Positions 1-5,696 are shown, numbered from the stretch's first letter. The stretch is DNA of 5,840 bases from Brevundimonas sp. (GCA_015234495.1 JADGMZ010000081.1:1-5840); one strand, 5' to 3'. The notes: generated from the letters alone by a model not told the origin. Program-made: numbers and translations.

Positions 1-604
1 TCAGGCTCACGGCCTGGCCGCTGAAGTTGGCGACCGTGTCGGTCAGGGTGAACATATACTGTTCGTCGACGCTGACGCGGCGGGTGAAGCGCAGGCCGGC
101 GCCGTTATCCCAGGTCAGGACCACCGGGGTCGTCGGCGTCAGGGTCGAGCCCTGGGTCAGACGCCAGGGGGTGGTCGGGCCGGGCACGCCGCCGGGGATG
201 TTGGGGCCGGTCCAGCCGAACTGGGCGTAGAAGGCGTGCTTCATGCCCTCGGGGCGGAACAGCTCGACCGCCGGCGAATCCTTGTCGATGGTCTCGCGAT
301 AGCGGGTCAGGAACAGGTCGTCGATCCGGCCGCCGGTCAGCGACATGGAGCCGGTCAGGGTGCCCGTGCGGATCGGCACCCGGGCGCCGTTGCTGGCCAG
401 GGCCACGGTGCGGTCCTCGGTGAAGACGGCGGCGCTGGGGGAGGGGGCGGTGACCGGGGCGGCGGTCGATTCCGCCGCCGCCAGCTGGGCCTCGCGCCGC
501 TTCTGCGACTGCGGCTCCATCACGAAGAAGCTGTAGGCCAGCAGCATGATCGACGCGATCACGATGAAGACGATCGTGTTGCGGCTGTTGTTCTGGGGGG
601 GCAT
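1..604 (-). CDS. yidC: Membrane protein insertase YidC, N-terminal part (runs off the left edge)
   Basis: YidC inserts and folds inner-membrane proteins, alone or with SecYEG. About 201 codons are present, starting at ATG 604-602. The protein opens MPPQNNSRNTIVFIVIAS, giving one N-terminal transmembrane helix at about residues 10-28. A Gln/Ala/Pro-rich linker (about 32-60) follows, then a beta-rich stretch that matches the start of the periplasmic P1 domain of Gram-negative YidC, with segments such as TEDRTVALASNGAR, GGRIDDLFLTRY and FTLTDTVANFSG. The conserved five-helix insertase core lies outside the window. The start is 5 bases after the rnpA stop, so the two are surely co-transcribed and probably translationally coupled. 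The only Shine-Dalgarno-like AGGA lies 12 bases upstream, inside the rnpA end, which is rather far. Identification rests on the N-terminal pattern and on the rpmH-rnpA-yidC order. Confidence 0.93.
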   Translation of the reverse strand, partial: MPPQNNSRNTIVFIVIASIMLLAYSFFVMEPQSQKRREAQLAAAESTAAPVTAPSPSAAVFTEDRTVALASNGARVPIRTGTLTGSMSLTGGRIDDLFLTRYRETIDKDSPAVELFRPEGMKHAFYAQFGWTGPNIPGGVPGPTTPWRLTQGSTLTPTTPVVLTWDNGAGLRFTRRVSVDEQYMFTLTDTVANFSGQAVSL

Positions 605-609
605 GGAGA

Positions 610-1014
610 TCAGGAATCCTGGCCGGCGGTCAAACTTGGGGCTTGGGGCGCGACATGGGGCGCCGGCCGCGGGGTCGCGAGCCTTGTAAGCGCCGATTTC
701 ACATCGTCAAGCAAACGGTCCCACGCACGGTCCGCCGTCCCCATGCGGGCGATGAAGACATAGTCGCTGCCCGGCCGCGCCAGCTGGGGGGCCAGGGCGC
801 GCGCCGCCTCGCGCAGGCGGCGCTTGGCGCGATTGCGGACCACGGCCCCGCCGACCTTGCGCGTGGCGGTGAAGCCGAGACGCACCGTCGGATCGCCGTC
901 GGCCCGGTCCAGCCGCTGGACGACCACGGCGCCGCGGGCCTCTGAAACGCCTTTCGCGGCCGCCAGAAACTGGGGCCGCGACTTCAGGCGTTCGATTTTG
1001 AACGGTTCGCTCAT
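610..1014 (-). CDS. rnpA: Ribonuclease P protein component
   Basis: This is the small basic protein subunit of RNase P, which helps the catalytic RNA (not in this window) bind and cleave precursor tRNA 5' leaders. The 134-residue product has the typical opening IERLKSRPQFLAAAKG, a beta-strand region (VRLGFTATRKVGGAVVRNR) and the family signature RNRAKRRLREAAR at about residues 61-73, followed by DYVFIAR. Family members are usually 110-130 residues; here an Ala/Pro-rich tail of about 22 residues (TPRPAPHVAPQAPS) extends past the fold. It starts at ATG 1014-1012, 25 bases after the rpmH stop and without a strong Shine-Dalgarno, so translation may depend on coupling to rpmH. yidC follows 5 bases after its stop. 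Confidence 0.95.
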   Translation of the reverse strand: MSEPFKIERLKSRPQFLAAAKGVSEARGAVVVQRLDRADGDPTVRLGFTATRKVGGAVVRNRAKRRLREAARALAPQLARPGSDYVFIARMGTADRAWDRLLDDVKSALTRLATPRPAPHVAPQAPSLTAGQDS

Positions 1015-1039
1015 GCGCCCGCGTGCGAGCGCCAGGCGC

Positions 1040-1174
1040 TTAGGCCGTCAGGCGCTTGCGGCCCTTGGCGCGGCGGCGCTGGACGATCTTCTGTCCGTTC
1101 TTGGTGGCCATCCGCGAACGGAAGCCGTGACGGCGCTTGCGCACGAGTCGCGACGGCTGATAGGTCCGCTTCAC
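1040..1174 (-). CDS. rpmH: 50S ribosomal protein L34 (GTG start)
   Basis: L34 is a small, very basic protein of the large ribosomal subunit. The product has 44 residues, beginning (M)[17 protein letters not shown] and ending [12 protein letters not shown], which is the full-length form of the family. The start codon is GTG at 1174-1172. It is chosen because MKRTYQPS is the invariant N-terminus of L34 and because AGGAG (1185-1181) lies 6 bases upstream. The next in-frame ATG upstream (1267) would add 31 unrelated residues and would lie within the promoter -35 box, so it is rejected. This is the first gene of the rpmH-rnpA-yidC operon, 25 bases ahead of rnpA. Confidence 0.96.
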   Translation of the reverse strand: MKRTYQPSRLVRKRRHGFRSRMATKNGQKIVQRRRAKGRKRLTA

Positions 1175-1180
1175 GGTCGG

Positions 1181-1185
1181 CTCCT
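1181..1185 (-). promoter_or_regulatory. Shine-Dalgarno of rpmH, decides the GTG start
   Basis: AGGAG on the minus strand, 6 bases 5' of the GTG at 1174. It fixes the rpmH start at GTG and not at the distant ATG 1267. Confidence 0.85.
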
Positions 1186-1238
1186 GGGACTGAGAACAAG
1201 GTGGGCGGCGGAAAGTGGTCCGTCGCGGGAAGGGCGGG

Positions 1239-1267
1239 CGTATAAGCGGGGACGCCCGTGGTGTCAA
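1239..1267 (-). promoter_or_regulatory. Sigma-70-type promoter of the rpmH-rnpA-yidC operon
   Basis: On the minus strand a perfect -35 hexamer TTGACA (1267-1262) is followed after exactly 17 bases by TATACG (1244-1239), four of six matches to TATAAT. Transcription would start near 1232-1230, giving a leader of about 57 bases before rpmH. A perfect -35 at ideal spacing in front of a highly expressed ribosomal protein gene makes this convincing. The TATA core is symmetric, so the plus strand also reads TATAAG (1241-1246), a possible -10 for the divergent membrane protein gene, but without a recognisable -35. Confidence 0.8.
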
Positions 1268-1281
1268 CGCCGAGGGGCGTC
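1251..1281 (+). repeat. Inverted repeat in the divergent promoter region
   Basis: GACGCCC (1251-1257) and GGGCGTC (1275-1281) are perfect 7-base inverted arms. A competing shorter hairpin, ACGCC (1267-1271) with GGCGT (1276-1280) and a GAGG loop, uses the same right arm. The pair lies in the leader of the membrane protein gene, ending 3 bases before its GGAG Shine-Dalgarno, and also covers the -35 box of the rpmH promoter. It could be an operator or an RNA structure; GC-rich DNA makes chance arms common. Confidence 0.35.
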
Positions 1282-1293
1282 AGCGGAGAGACG

Positions 1294-2016
1294 ATGCGCC
1301 GGGTGAAACGCTTTCTGCCCCTCATCGCGCTGGGATGCGTCATCATCCTCATATTCGCCATGGGCTGGAACCGCTACCTGTCGCTGGACACCCTGCGCGA
1401 CCACGGCCAGACCTTCCGCGACTTCACCGCCGCCAACTATGTGGTCAGCCTGCTGCTGCTGATGCTGCTGTTCGCGGTGCTGACCGCCAGCGTCGTGCCC
1501 GGCGTCTTCTTCGTCACCATCACCGCCGGCTATCTGTTCGGGCCGTGGGTCGGAGGCGTCGCGACCTCGATCGCCGCCACGGCGGGGGCGCTGGCGGTCT
1601 ATGGCGTGACCCGCACCGCTCTCGGCGACGCCCTGCGCCGCAAGGCCGCGCGCGACGCGGGCATGATGCACAAGGTCTGCATCGCCATCGACCGGGACAC
1701 CTTCTGGTATGTGCTGGCCTCGCGGCTGGCGGTGGTGGTGCCGTTCCACATGATCAATGTCGCCGCCGGCCTGATGGCGGTGCGGCTGGCGCCCTACACC
1801 ATCGCGACGGTGATCGGTCTGTTGCCGGCGCATATCATCTACTGCTGGATCGGGGCGCGGCTGAACGCCCTGTTGGCGGCCGATCCGGACCCCGACATCC
1901 AGGCCCTGTTCGCCCAGTTCTGGGCCCCGATGACCGGGGTGTTCGTGCTCGCCGTGGTGCTGCCCTTCGCCATGAAGGGTCTGCAGTCGGCCTTGCGCCG
2001 GCGGAGCCGGGCATGA
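1294..2016 (+). CDS. TVP38/TMEM64 family (VTT/DedA-like) inner-membrane protein
   Basis: The 240-residue product is a polytopic membrane protein of the TVP38/TMEM64 (SNARE-associated/VTT) family, relatives of DedA thought to act in lipid or small-molecule movement; the exact role of this one is unknown. Visible features are a short basic N-terminus, a helix at about 7-24, hydrophobic stretches at about 48-105 and 138-188, and a last helix at about 205-227. Family motifs are GYLFG (79-83), GA (98-99), the R144...P150...N155...G159 run, and G175-x-x-P178 followed by an aromatic/Gly segment. Start ATG 1294 is chosen because GGAG (1285-1288) lies 5 bases upstream and the protein then begins MRRVKRFLPLI. 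An in-frame ATG at 1258 lacks a good ribosome site and overlaps the rpmH promoter. It divergently faces rpmH, and its stop overlaps a mini-ORF leading to a histidine kinase. Confidence 0.85.
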   Translation: MRRVKRFLPLIALGCVIILIFAMGWNRYLSLDTLRDHGQTFRDFTAANYVVSLLLLMLLFAVLTASVVPGVFFVTITAGYLFGPWVGGVATSIAATAGALAVYGVTRTALGDALRRKAARDAGMMHKVCIAIDRDTFWYVLASRLAVVVPFHMINVAAGLMAVRLAPYTIATVIGLLPAHIIYCWIGARLNALLAADPDPDIQALFAQFWAPMTGVFVLAVVLPFAMKGLQSALRRRSRA

Positions 2017-2067
2017 GCGAGGCAGCGAATGGCCCAAGCTTTGCGTTAGGGGAGGCATGAGCGAGGC
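2010..2067 (+). repeat. 14-base direct repeat around two ATGA start/stop junctions
   Basis: GGCATGAGCGAGGC occurs at 2010-2023 and again at 2054-2067, identical and 44 bases apart. Each copy carries an ATGA overlap and codes MSEA in its own frame (the two frames differ by two bases). It looks like a duplicated gene start, or two starts that converged; the flanks show no clear similarity. Confidence 0.75.
2013..2060 (+). CDS. 15-codon mini-ORF linking the membrane protein and histidine kinase genes (putative coupling leader)
   Basis: ATG 2013 overlaps the preceding stop as ATGA, and TGA 2058-2060 overlaps the histidine kinase ATG (2057), again as ATGA. The peptide would be MSEAANGPSFALGEA. 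It has its own Shine-Dalgarno-like GGAG (2003-2006), 6 bases from the ATG. By contrast, the kinase start has GGAGG (2051-2055) only 1 base away, which is too close for normal use. The mini-ORF could therefore carry ribosomes across the 40-base gap and let them restart at the kinase. Its first four codons repeat those of the kinase (MSEA). Chance is possible for so short a frame. Confidence 0.4.
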   Translation: MSEAANGPSFALGEA

Positions 2068-3514
2068 GCGGCCCCTGCTGAACGACGTCAGACGGCGCAT
2101 CCTGCCGACGGGCTGGCGCGACCGGCTGCGCTTCAACGCGCCGGACGCCCTGGCGTGGCGTCTGTTGCTGCTGACCGTCGCCTTCACCGCCGCGGTCGAG
2201 GTGCTGATCGTGGCCCCCAGCGCCGCCAACTTCCACGAGCGCTGGCTGCTGGACCGGCTGCAGTCGGCCGAGCTGGCCTCGGTCGGGGTCGAGGCCCTGC
2301 CCTATTCGGCGGTCGAGGACGACACGGCGGAGCAGCTGCTGGCCATCGGCGGGGTGCAGGCGGTGGTGGTCGGCGACCAGGGGGTGCGGCGGCTGCTGCT
2401 GCAGGCGCCGAACCTGCCGCGCACGCCCGAGCTGATCGATCTGCGCCGCGACCGGCCGCTGGCGCGGTTGCTGGATCCGTGGCGGACCCTCAGCGGCCAC
2501 CCGGACCGCTCGATCCGGGTGCAGGCGCGGCCGCGCTACCGTTCCGGCGACTTCATCGAGGTCTTGGCCCCGGCCGAACCGCTGAAGGTCGAGCTGAGGG
2601 CCTTCCTGCTCAACAGCCTTCTGGTCTCGCTGCTGCTGTCGCTGGTGGCCGGGGGGCTGCTCTATGGCGGCCTCGCCTTCCTGGTGCTGCAGCCGCTGCG
2701 GCGGGTGACGCGGTCGATCGAGCGCTTCGCCCTCGATCCGGACGCCGAGGGCGATCCGCCCAGCGACCGCCAGGACGAGATCGGCCGCGTCGAGCGCGAA
2801 CTGGCGCGGATGCAGGACGAGGTGCGCCAGTCCCTGCGCTCGCGGGCCCGGCTGGTGGCGCTGGGCGAGGCGGTGGCCAAGATCAACCACGACCTGCGCA
2901 ACATGCTGACCTCGGCCCAGATCGCCTCGGAGCGGCTGGCGGACTCGCCCGATCCGCAGGTGGCCAAGGCGCTGCCGCGTCTGGAGCGGGCGCTGGGCCG
3001 GGCCGCGGCCCTGTCGCGCAATGTGCTGGAATACGGCCGCAGCGAGGAGCCTGAGCCGCAGCGCGGCCGCTTCGCCCTCGGCCCGGCGGTGGCCGTGGCC
3101 GCGGAGGACGCCGGCCTGTCCGACGAGGGGGTCAGGCTGACGCGGGCGATCCCGGCGCGCCTGACGGTCCACGCCGACCCCGACCAGCTGCACCGGGTGC
3201 TGGTCAATCTGATGCGCAATGCACGCCAGGCCATCGAGGGCGACGCGGCGCGGGTCGGCCGCAAGGGCGTCGTCCGGGTCAGCGCAGTCCACGAGGGGGG
3301 CGAGGTCGTGATCCGGGTCGCCGACGACGGGCCTGGCATCCCGCCGCGCCTGTCGGACCAGCTGTTCAAGCCCTTCGTCAGCGGGCGCAGCTCGGACGGG
3401 ACCGGCCTGGGCCTGACCATTTCGCGCGAACTGGCGGTCAACCACGGCGGGGATCTGCAGCTGGTCGGGACGGGGCCGGACGGGACGACCTTCGAACTCC
3501 GGCTGCCCGACTGA
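2057..3514 (+). CDS. Membrane sensor histidine kinase with HAMP domain
   Basis: The 485-residue protein autophosphorylates on histidine in response to a periplasmic or membrane cue and passes phosphate to a response regulator. Order of parts: a cytoplasmic N-terminus, a transmembrane helix at about 31-53, a periplasmic sensor region of roughly 120 residues (no family recognised), a second helix at about 183-211, and HAMP at about 212-262 (P213, then DEIGRVERELARMQ). Next come the dimerisation/H-box with INHDLRNMLTSA (phospho-acceptor H278), N-box NLMRNARQA (N388), G1 box DDGPG (423-427), F-box LFKPF (436-440) and G2 box GTGLGL (448-453). All catalytic boxes are intact, and its length is usual for the class. 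ATG 2057 overlaps the mini-ORF stop. No response regulator gene is in the window, so it is an orphan here. The ligand and the partner cannot be told. Confidence 0.93.
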   Translation: MSEARPLLNDVRRRILPTGWRDRLRFNAPDALAWRLLLLTVAFTAAVEVLIVAPSAANFHERWLLDRLQSAELASVGVEALPYSAVEDDTAEQLLAIGGVQAVVVGDQGVRRLLLQAPNLPRTPELIDLRRDRPLARLLDPWRTLSGHPDRSIRVQARPRYRSGDFIEVLAPAEPLKVELRAFLLNSLLVSLLLSLVAGGLLYGGLAFLVLQPLRRVTRSIERFALDPDAEGDPPSDRQDEIGRVERELARMQDEVRQSLRSRARLVALGEAVAKINHDLRNMLTSAQIASERLADSPDPQVAKALPRLERALGRAAALSRNVLEYGRSEEPEPQRGRFALGPAVAVAAEDAGLSDEGVRLTRAIPARLTVHADPDQLHRVLVNLMRNARQAIEGDAARVGRKGVVRVSAVHEGGEVVIRVADDGPGIPPRLSDQLFKPFVSGRSSDGTGLGLTISRELAVNHGGDLQLVGTGPDGTTFELRLPD

Positions 3515-3545
3515 CGGCGCCAAATCGCGCGACCGGCGTTATCAG
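3511..3545 (+). terminator. Possible weak hairpin at the end of the histidine kinase gene
   Basis: Arms 3511-3521 and 3535-3545 can pair over 11 positions with two G-U wobbles and one C-A mismatch, around a 13-base loop. The left arm includes the kinase stop codon (3512-3514). No T run follows. It may end the kinase transcript, but the pairing is imperfect and it may be chance. The rest of the 93-base gap to the next gene shows no clear promoter. Confidence 0.25.
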
Positions 3546-3594
3546 TCGTAGATCGCCGCGAAACGGCCCAGCTTGAAAGCGAGGCCGTAGTCCG

Positions 3595-3600
3595 AAGGAG
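3595..3600 (+). promoter_or_regulatory. Strong Shine-Dalgarno of the heptad-repeat protein gene
   Basis: AAGGAG, 7 bases before ATG 3608. It is the clearest ribosome site on the plus strand of the window and supports this small gene as real and well translated. Confidence 0.8.
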
Positions 3601-3607
3601 TTTCGAG

Positions 3608-4060
3608 ATGATCCGACCGACCCTGATCGCCGCCGCCGCCGTTGTTCTGGCCGCCGCGCCCGTGCTCGCCCAGACCGCCCCGCCGCCAGCCGACGCCGAG
3701 CCGGGCTCCGAGGCCTGGCTGCGCCAGCGCGGCGAAATGTACAGGCGCGCCCCCGATTCCGAGCAGGATCCGGCCGAGGTCGCGGCCACGGCGCGCCTCA
3801 ACGCCGAGATCGCCGCCCGCAACAGCGCCGCGGCCGAGACGGACGCCGAGGCGGCGGTCTCGTTCGAGCAGCGCAACGCCGAGTGGCGCGCCGAGACGGC
3901 GCGGCTGGAGACGGAACGGGCGCAGTGGGAAGCCAACGCCTCCGCCGCCAATGCCGCCCAGGCCCGGTGGGAGCGCGACTTGGCCGCCTGGGAGGCCGAA
4001 GTGGCGGCGTGCCGGCGCGCCGGCCGGGTCTGCATCACCCCGCCGCCGCCGCGGCCCTGA
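3608..4060 (+). CDS. Exported alanine-rich heptad-repeat protein, function unknown
   Basis: I do not recognise a named family. The 150-residue product has a clear Sec signal peptide (basic MIRPT, hydrophobic Ala/Val/Leu core, VLAQ, probable cleavage after A21), so it should act in the periplasm. A Pro-rich linker (25-32) precedes a long Ala/Glu/Arg-rich helix at about 55-140. In it, hydrophobic residues recur every seven positions without a break: F86, W93, L100, W107, A114, W121, W128, and then the only two cysteines, C135 and C142. This suggests a coiled coil with a tryptophan stripe and possibly a disulfide at its end. The tail is ITPPPPRP. A strong AAGGAG (3595-3600) lies 7 bases before the ATG. 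It lies on the same strand as the redox genes, but a hairpin separates them, so a shared function is uncertain. Confidence 0.8.
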   Translation: MIRPTLIAAAAVVLAAAPVLAQTAPPPADAEPGSEAWLRQRGEMYRRAPDSEQDPAEVAATARLNAEIAARNSAAAETDAEAAVSFEQRNAEWRAETARLETERAQWEANASAANAAQARWERDLAAWEAEVAACRRAGRVCITPPPPRP

Positions 4061-4084
4061 TCCCGGCGCCGGACATTGCGGCGG

Positions 4085-4112
4085 GGCGGCGCGCGTGAGA
4101 CCGTGCGCCGCC
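4085..4112 (+). terminator. 11-base-pair GC hairpin between the heptad-repeat gene and the cytochrome gene
   Basis: GGCGGCGC (4085-4092) pairs with GCGCCGCC (4105-4112), extended inward by one G-U, one C-G and one G-C pair to a six-base loop TGAGAC (4096-4101). It begins 25 bases after the upstream stop and ends 5 bases before the GGGGGA ribosome site of the cytochrome gene. No T run follows, so it could be a weak terminator, an RNA end-protecting stem or an attenuator that sets the ratio between the two sides. Confidence 0.5.
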
Positions 4113-4131
4113 GTCCCGGGGGAACGCCGCC

Positions 4132-4941
4132 ATGACCGACGCCGCCGCCGATCCGCCTGACGCCGCGCCGGTGGTCGACCGGCGGGCCGACCGACCGCTG
4201 GGCGGCGGGCGGGTCGACGTCTGGCGGCACCCGGCCGCGGTGCGGATCACCCACTGGCTCAATGTCGTCGCGGTCGTCGTCCTGCTGATGAGCGGGCTGA
4301 ACATCCTGGCGGCGCATCCGCACCTGTACTGGGGCCTGCGCTCGACCTTCGCCGATCCGTGGCTGAGCACGCCGACGGTCCCGGACTGGCTGCTGATCCC
4401 GCAGGGGCGCAACCTCGCCGGGGCGCGCAACTGGCATTTCCTGTTCGCCTGGGTCTTCGTCATCAACGGCCTGGCCTATCTGGCCTTCGGCCTGTTCACC
4501 GGCCGGTTCGGCAAGCGCCTGTGGCCGACCGGCGGCGACCTGCGCGAGTTCTGGCCTTCGGTGAAGGACCACGCCCGCTTCCGCTTCCCCGCCGACGACC
4601 ACGCCCGGGCCTACAATGTGCTGCAGAAGCTGGCCTATCTGGCCATGGTGCTGGTCATGCTGCCGATGATGCTGGTCACCGGCCTGTCGATGTCGCCGGG
4701 GTTCAACGCCGTCGGTGGCGTCCTGCTGGAGATCATGGGCGGGCGGCAGTCGGCGCGGACCTTGCACTTCATCTCGGCCGGGCTGATCGTCGGCTTCATC
4801 GTCATCCACGTCGGGCTGGTGGTCTGGACCGGGCTGTTCAACAACATGCGGTCGATGATCACCGGCTGGTTCACCCTCCAGCCGCCGGGCGCGACGGCGG
4901 GGCCCCGGCGGCGGCGCCGGGACGAGGGCGGGACGTCATGA
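4132..4941 (+). CDS. Four-helix b-type cytochrome (cytochrome b561 / Ni-hydrogenase b-subunit-like)
   Basis: This 269-residue membrane protein should bind heme b and pass electrons between the quinone pool and the molybdenum enzyme encoded directly after it. Four transmembrane helices are visible at about 40-60, 102-122, 166-187 and 212-235. Candidate heme ligands fit the family pattern: H41 in RITHWLN at the start of helix 1, H102 in NWHFLFAW at helix 2, and H212 and H226 in helix 4 (TLHFISAG and VIHVGLVVW). The acidic/Pro-rich N-terminus and the arginine-rich tail (259-263) are both predicted cytoplasmic. The start has GGGGGA (4118-4123) 8 bases upstream. The stop overlaps the next start as ATGA, implying coupled translation. 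It is not the MsrQ (ferric-reductase-like) type usually paired with MsrP. Family membership is confident; heme assignment is inferred. Confidence 0.88.
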   Translation: MTDAAADPPDAAPVVDRRADRPLGGGRVDVWRHPAAVRITHWLNVVAVVVLLMSGLNILAAHPHLYWGLRSTFADPWLSTPTVPDWLLIPQGRNLAGARNWHFLFAWVFVINGLAYLAFGLFTGRFGKRLWPTGGDLREFWPSVKDHARFRFPADDHARAYNVLQKLAYLAMVLVMLPMMLVTGLSMSPGFNAVGGVLLEIMGGRQSARTLHFISAGLIVGFIVIHVGLVVWTGLFNNMRSMITGWFTLQPPGATAGPRRRRRDEGGTS

Positions 4942-5696
4942 ACCGCCGGCGCTGGCTGACAGGGGCGGCTGCGACTGCTGTGGCGTCGGTCGTCGCCGCC
5001 TGCGGCGAGGCGGGCGGGCGGCTGTCGGAACAGGCGCGGCGCATGGGCGAGGGGCTGACCCGCCGGGCCCAGCGGCTGCTGATCCCCGCCGACGCCCTGG
5101 CCCCGACCTACAGCCGGGCGGACATCTCGCCGGACTTCCGGGCCAACGGTTCGATCCATCCGGCGGCGTCCGACTACCGGGCGCTGGAGGCGGGCGGGTT
5201 CGCTGACTATCGCCTGGTCGTCGACGGCCTGGTCGATCGGCCGCTGTCGCTGAGCCTGGCCGAGCTGCGGGCGCGGCCGGCCCAGACCCAGATCACCAAG
5301 CACGACTGCGTCGAGGGCTGGACCTCGATCGGCGAATGGACCGGCGTGCGGCTGGAGACCCTGCTGGACGAGGCGGGGCTGAAGCCGGAGGCCCGCTACA
5401 TCGTCTTCCACTGTTTCGACGCGCTGGATCAGCGCGAGGACGGCGAGCGCTATTACGAGAGCATCGACCTGGTCGACGCGCGGCATCCGCAGACCATCCT
5501 CGCCTGGGCCATGAACGGCGAGACCCTGCCGGTCCCGCACGGGGCCCCGCTGCGCCTCAGAGTCGAACGCCAGCTGGGCTACAAGCACGCCAAATACATC
5601 CGCCGCATCGAGGCGGTGGAGAGCTTCGCCCGCCTCGGCCGCGGCAAGGGCGGCTACTGGGAAGACCGGGGGTACGAGTGGTACGCCGGGATATGA
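4938..5696 (+). CDS. Tat-exported lipoprotein, molybdopterin-dependent oxidoreductase (sulfite oxidase/YedY-like fold)
   Basis: The 252-residue product belongs to the oxidoreductase molybdopterin-binding (sulfite oxidase-like) family. The N-terminus MNRRRWLTG is a twin-arginine signal (R3-R4-x-W-L), fitting export of a folded, cofactor-loaded protein. It is followed by a lipobox VAAC (19-22) that would anchor the enzyme to a membrane through C22. The mature domain shows KHDCVEGW (121-128), where C124 is the expected molybdenum-ligating cysteine. GVRLETLLDEAG, an HGAPLRLRV segment and LGYKHAKYIRRIE near the C-terminus are also typical. No heme or dimerisation domain is fused, so electrons should pass to the cytochrome encoded upstream, whose stop it overlaps by ATGA. 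MsrP is the best-known relative (oxidised methionine repair), but the lipid anchor and the different cytochrome make the substrate uncertain. Confidence 0.88.
   Translation: MNRRRWLTGAAATAVASVVAACGEAGGRLSEQARRMGEGLTRRAQRLLIPADALAPTYSRADISPDFRANGSIHPAASDYRALEAGGFADYRLVVDGLVDRPLSLSLAELRARPAQTQITKHDCVEGWTSIGEWTGVRLETLLDEAGLKPEARYIVFHCFDALDQREDGERYYESIDLVDARHPQTILAWAMNGETLPVPHGAPLRLRVERQLGYKHAKYIRRIEAVESFARLGRGKGGYWEDRGYEWYAGI

Noticed and set aside
106..114. TTATCCCAG, similar to a DnaA box
   Set aside because: It has only seven of nine matches, lies inside yidC, and has no cluster of boxes or AT-rich region around it, so there is no support for an origin.
236..763. 175-codon plus-strand frame across the yidC start and rnpA end
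   Set aside because: It is antisense to two clearly identified genes, has Gly/Arg/Asp-rich composition and no recognisable domain.
1258..1293. Earlier in-frame ATG for the TVP38-family gene
   Set aside because: It has no good ribosome site, would add 12 residues ([12 protein letters not shown]) without family similarity, and overlaps the -35 box of the divergent promoter; GGAG before 1294 is better.
1835..3523. 562-codon open frame on the minus strand
   Set aside because: It is antisense to the intact histidine kinase; the low-complexity Arg/Gln/Pro/Ala composition is the usual mirror image of a GC-rich gene.
3572..3594. CTTGAAA resembling a heat-shock sigma factor -35
   Set aside because: No matching -10 (CCCCAT-like or TATA-like) follows at a suitable distance before the heptad-repeat gene.
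2662..4809. 715-codon open frame on the minus strand
   Set aside because: It crosses three convincing plus-strand genes and has Ser/Arg/Ala-rich composition with no domain pattern, so it is a compositional shadow.
4359..5696. Apparent 445-residue protein ending as the Mo enzyme
   Set aside because: The first part is the cytochrome gene read in the wrong frame; the Tat signal and ATGA overlap fix the true start at 4938.
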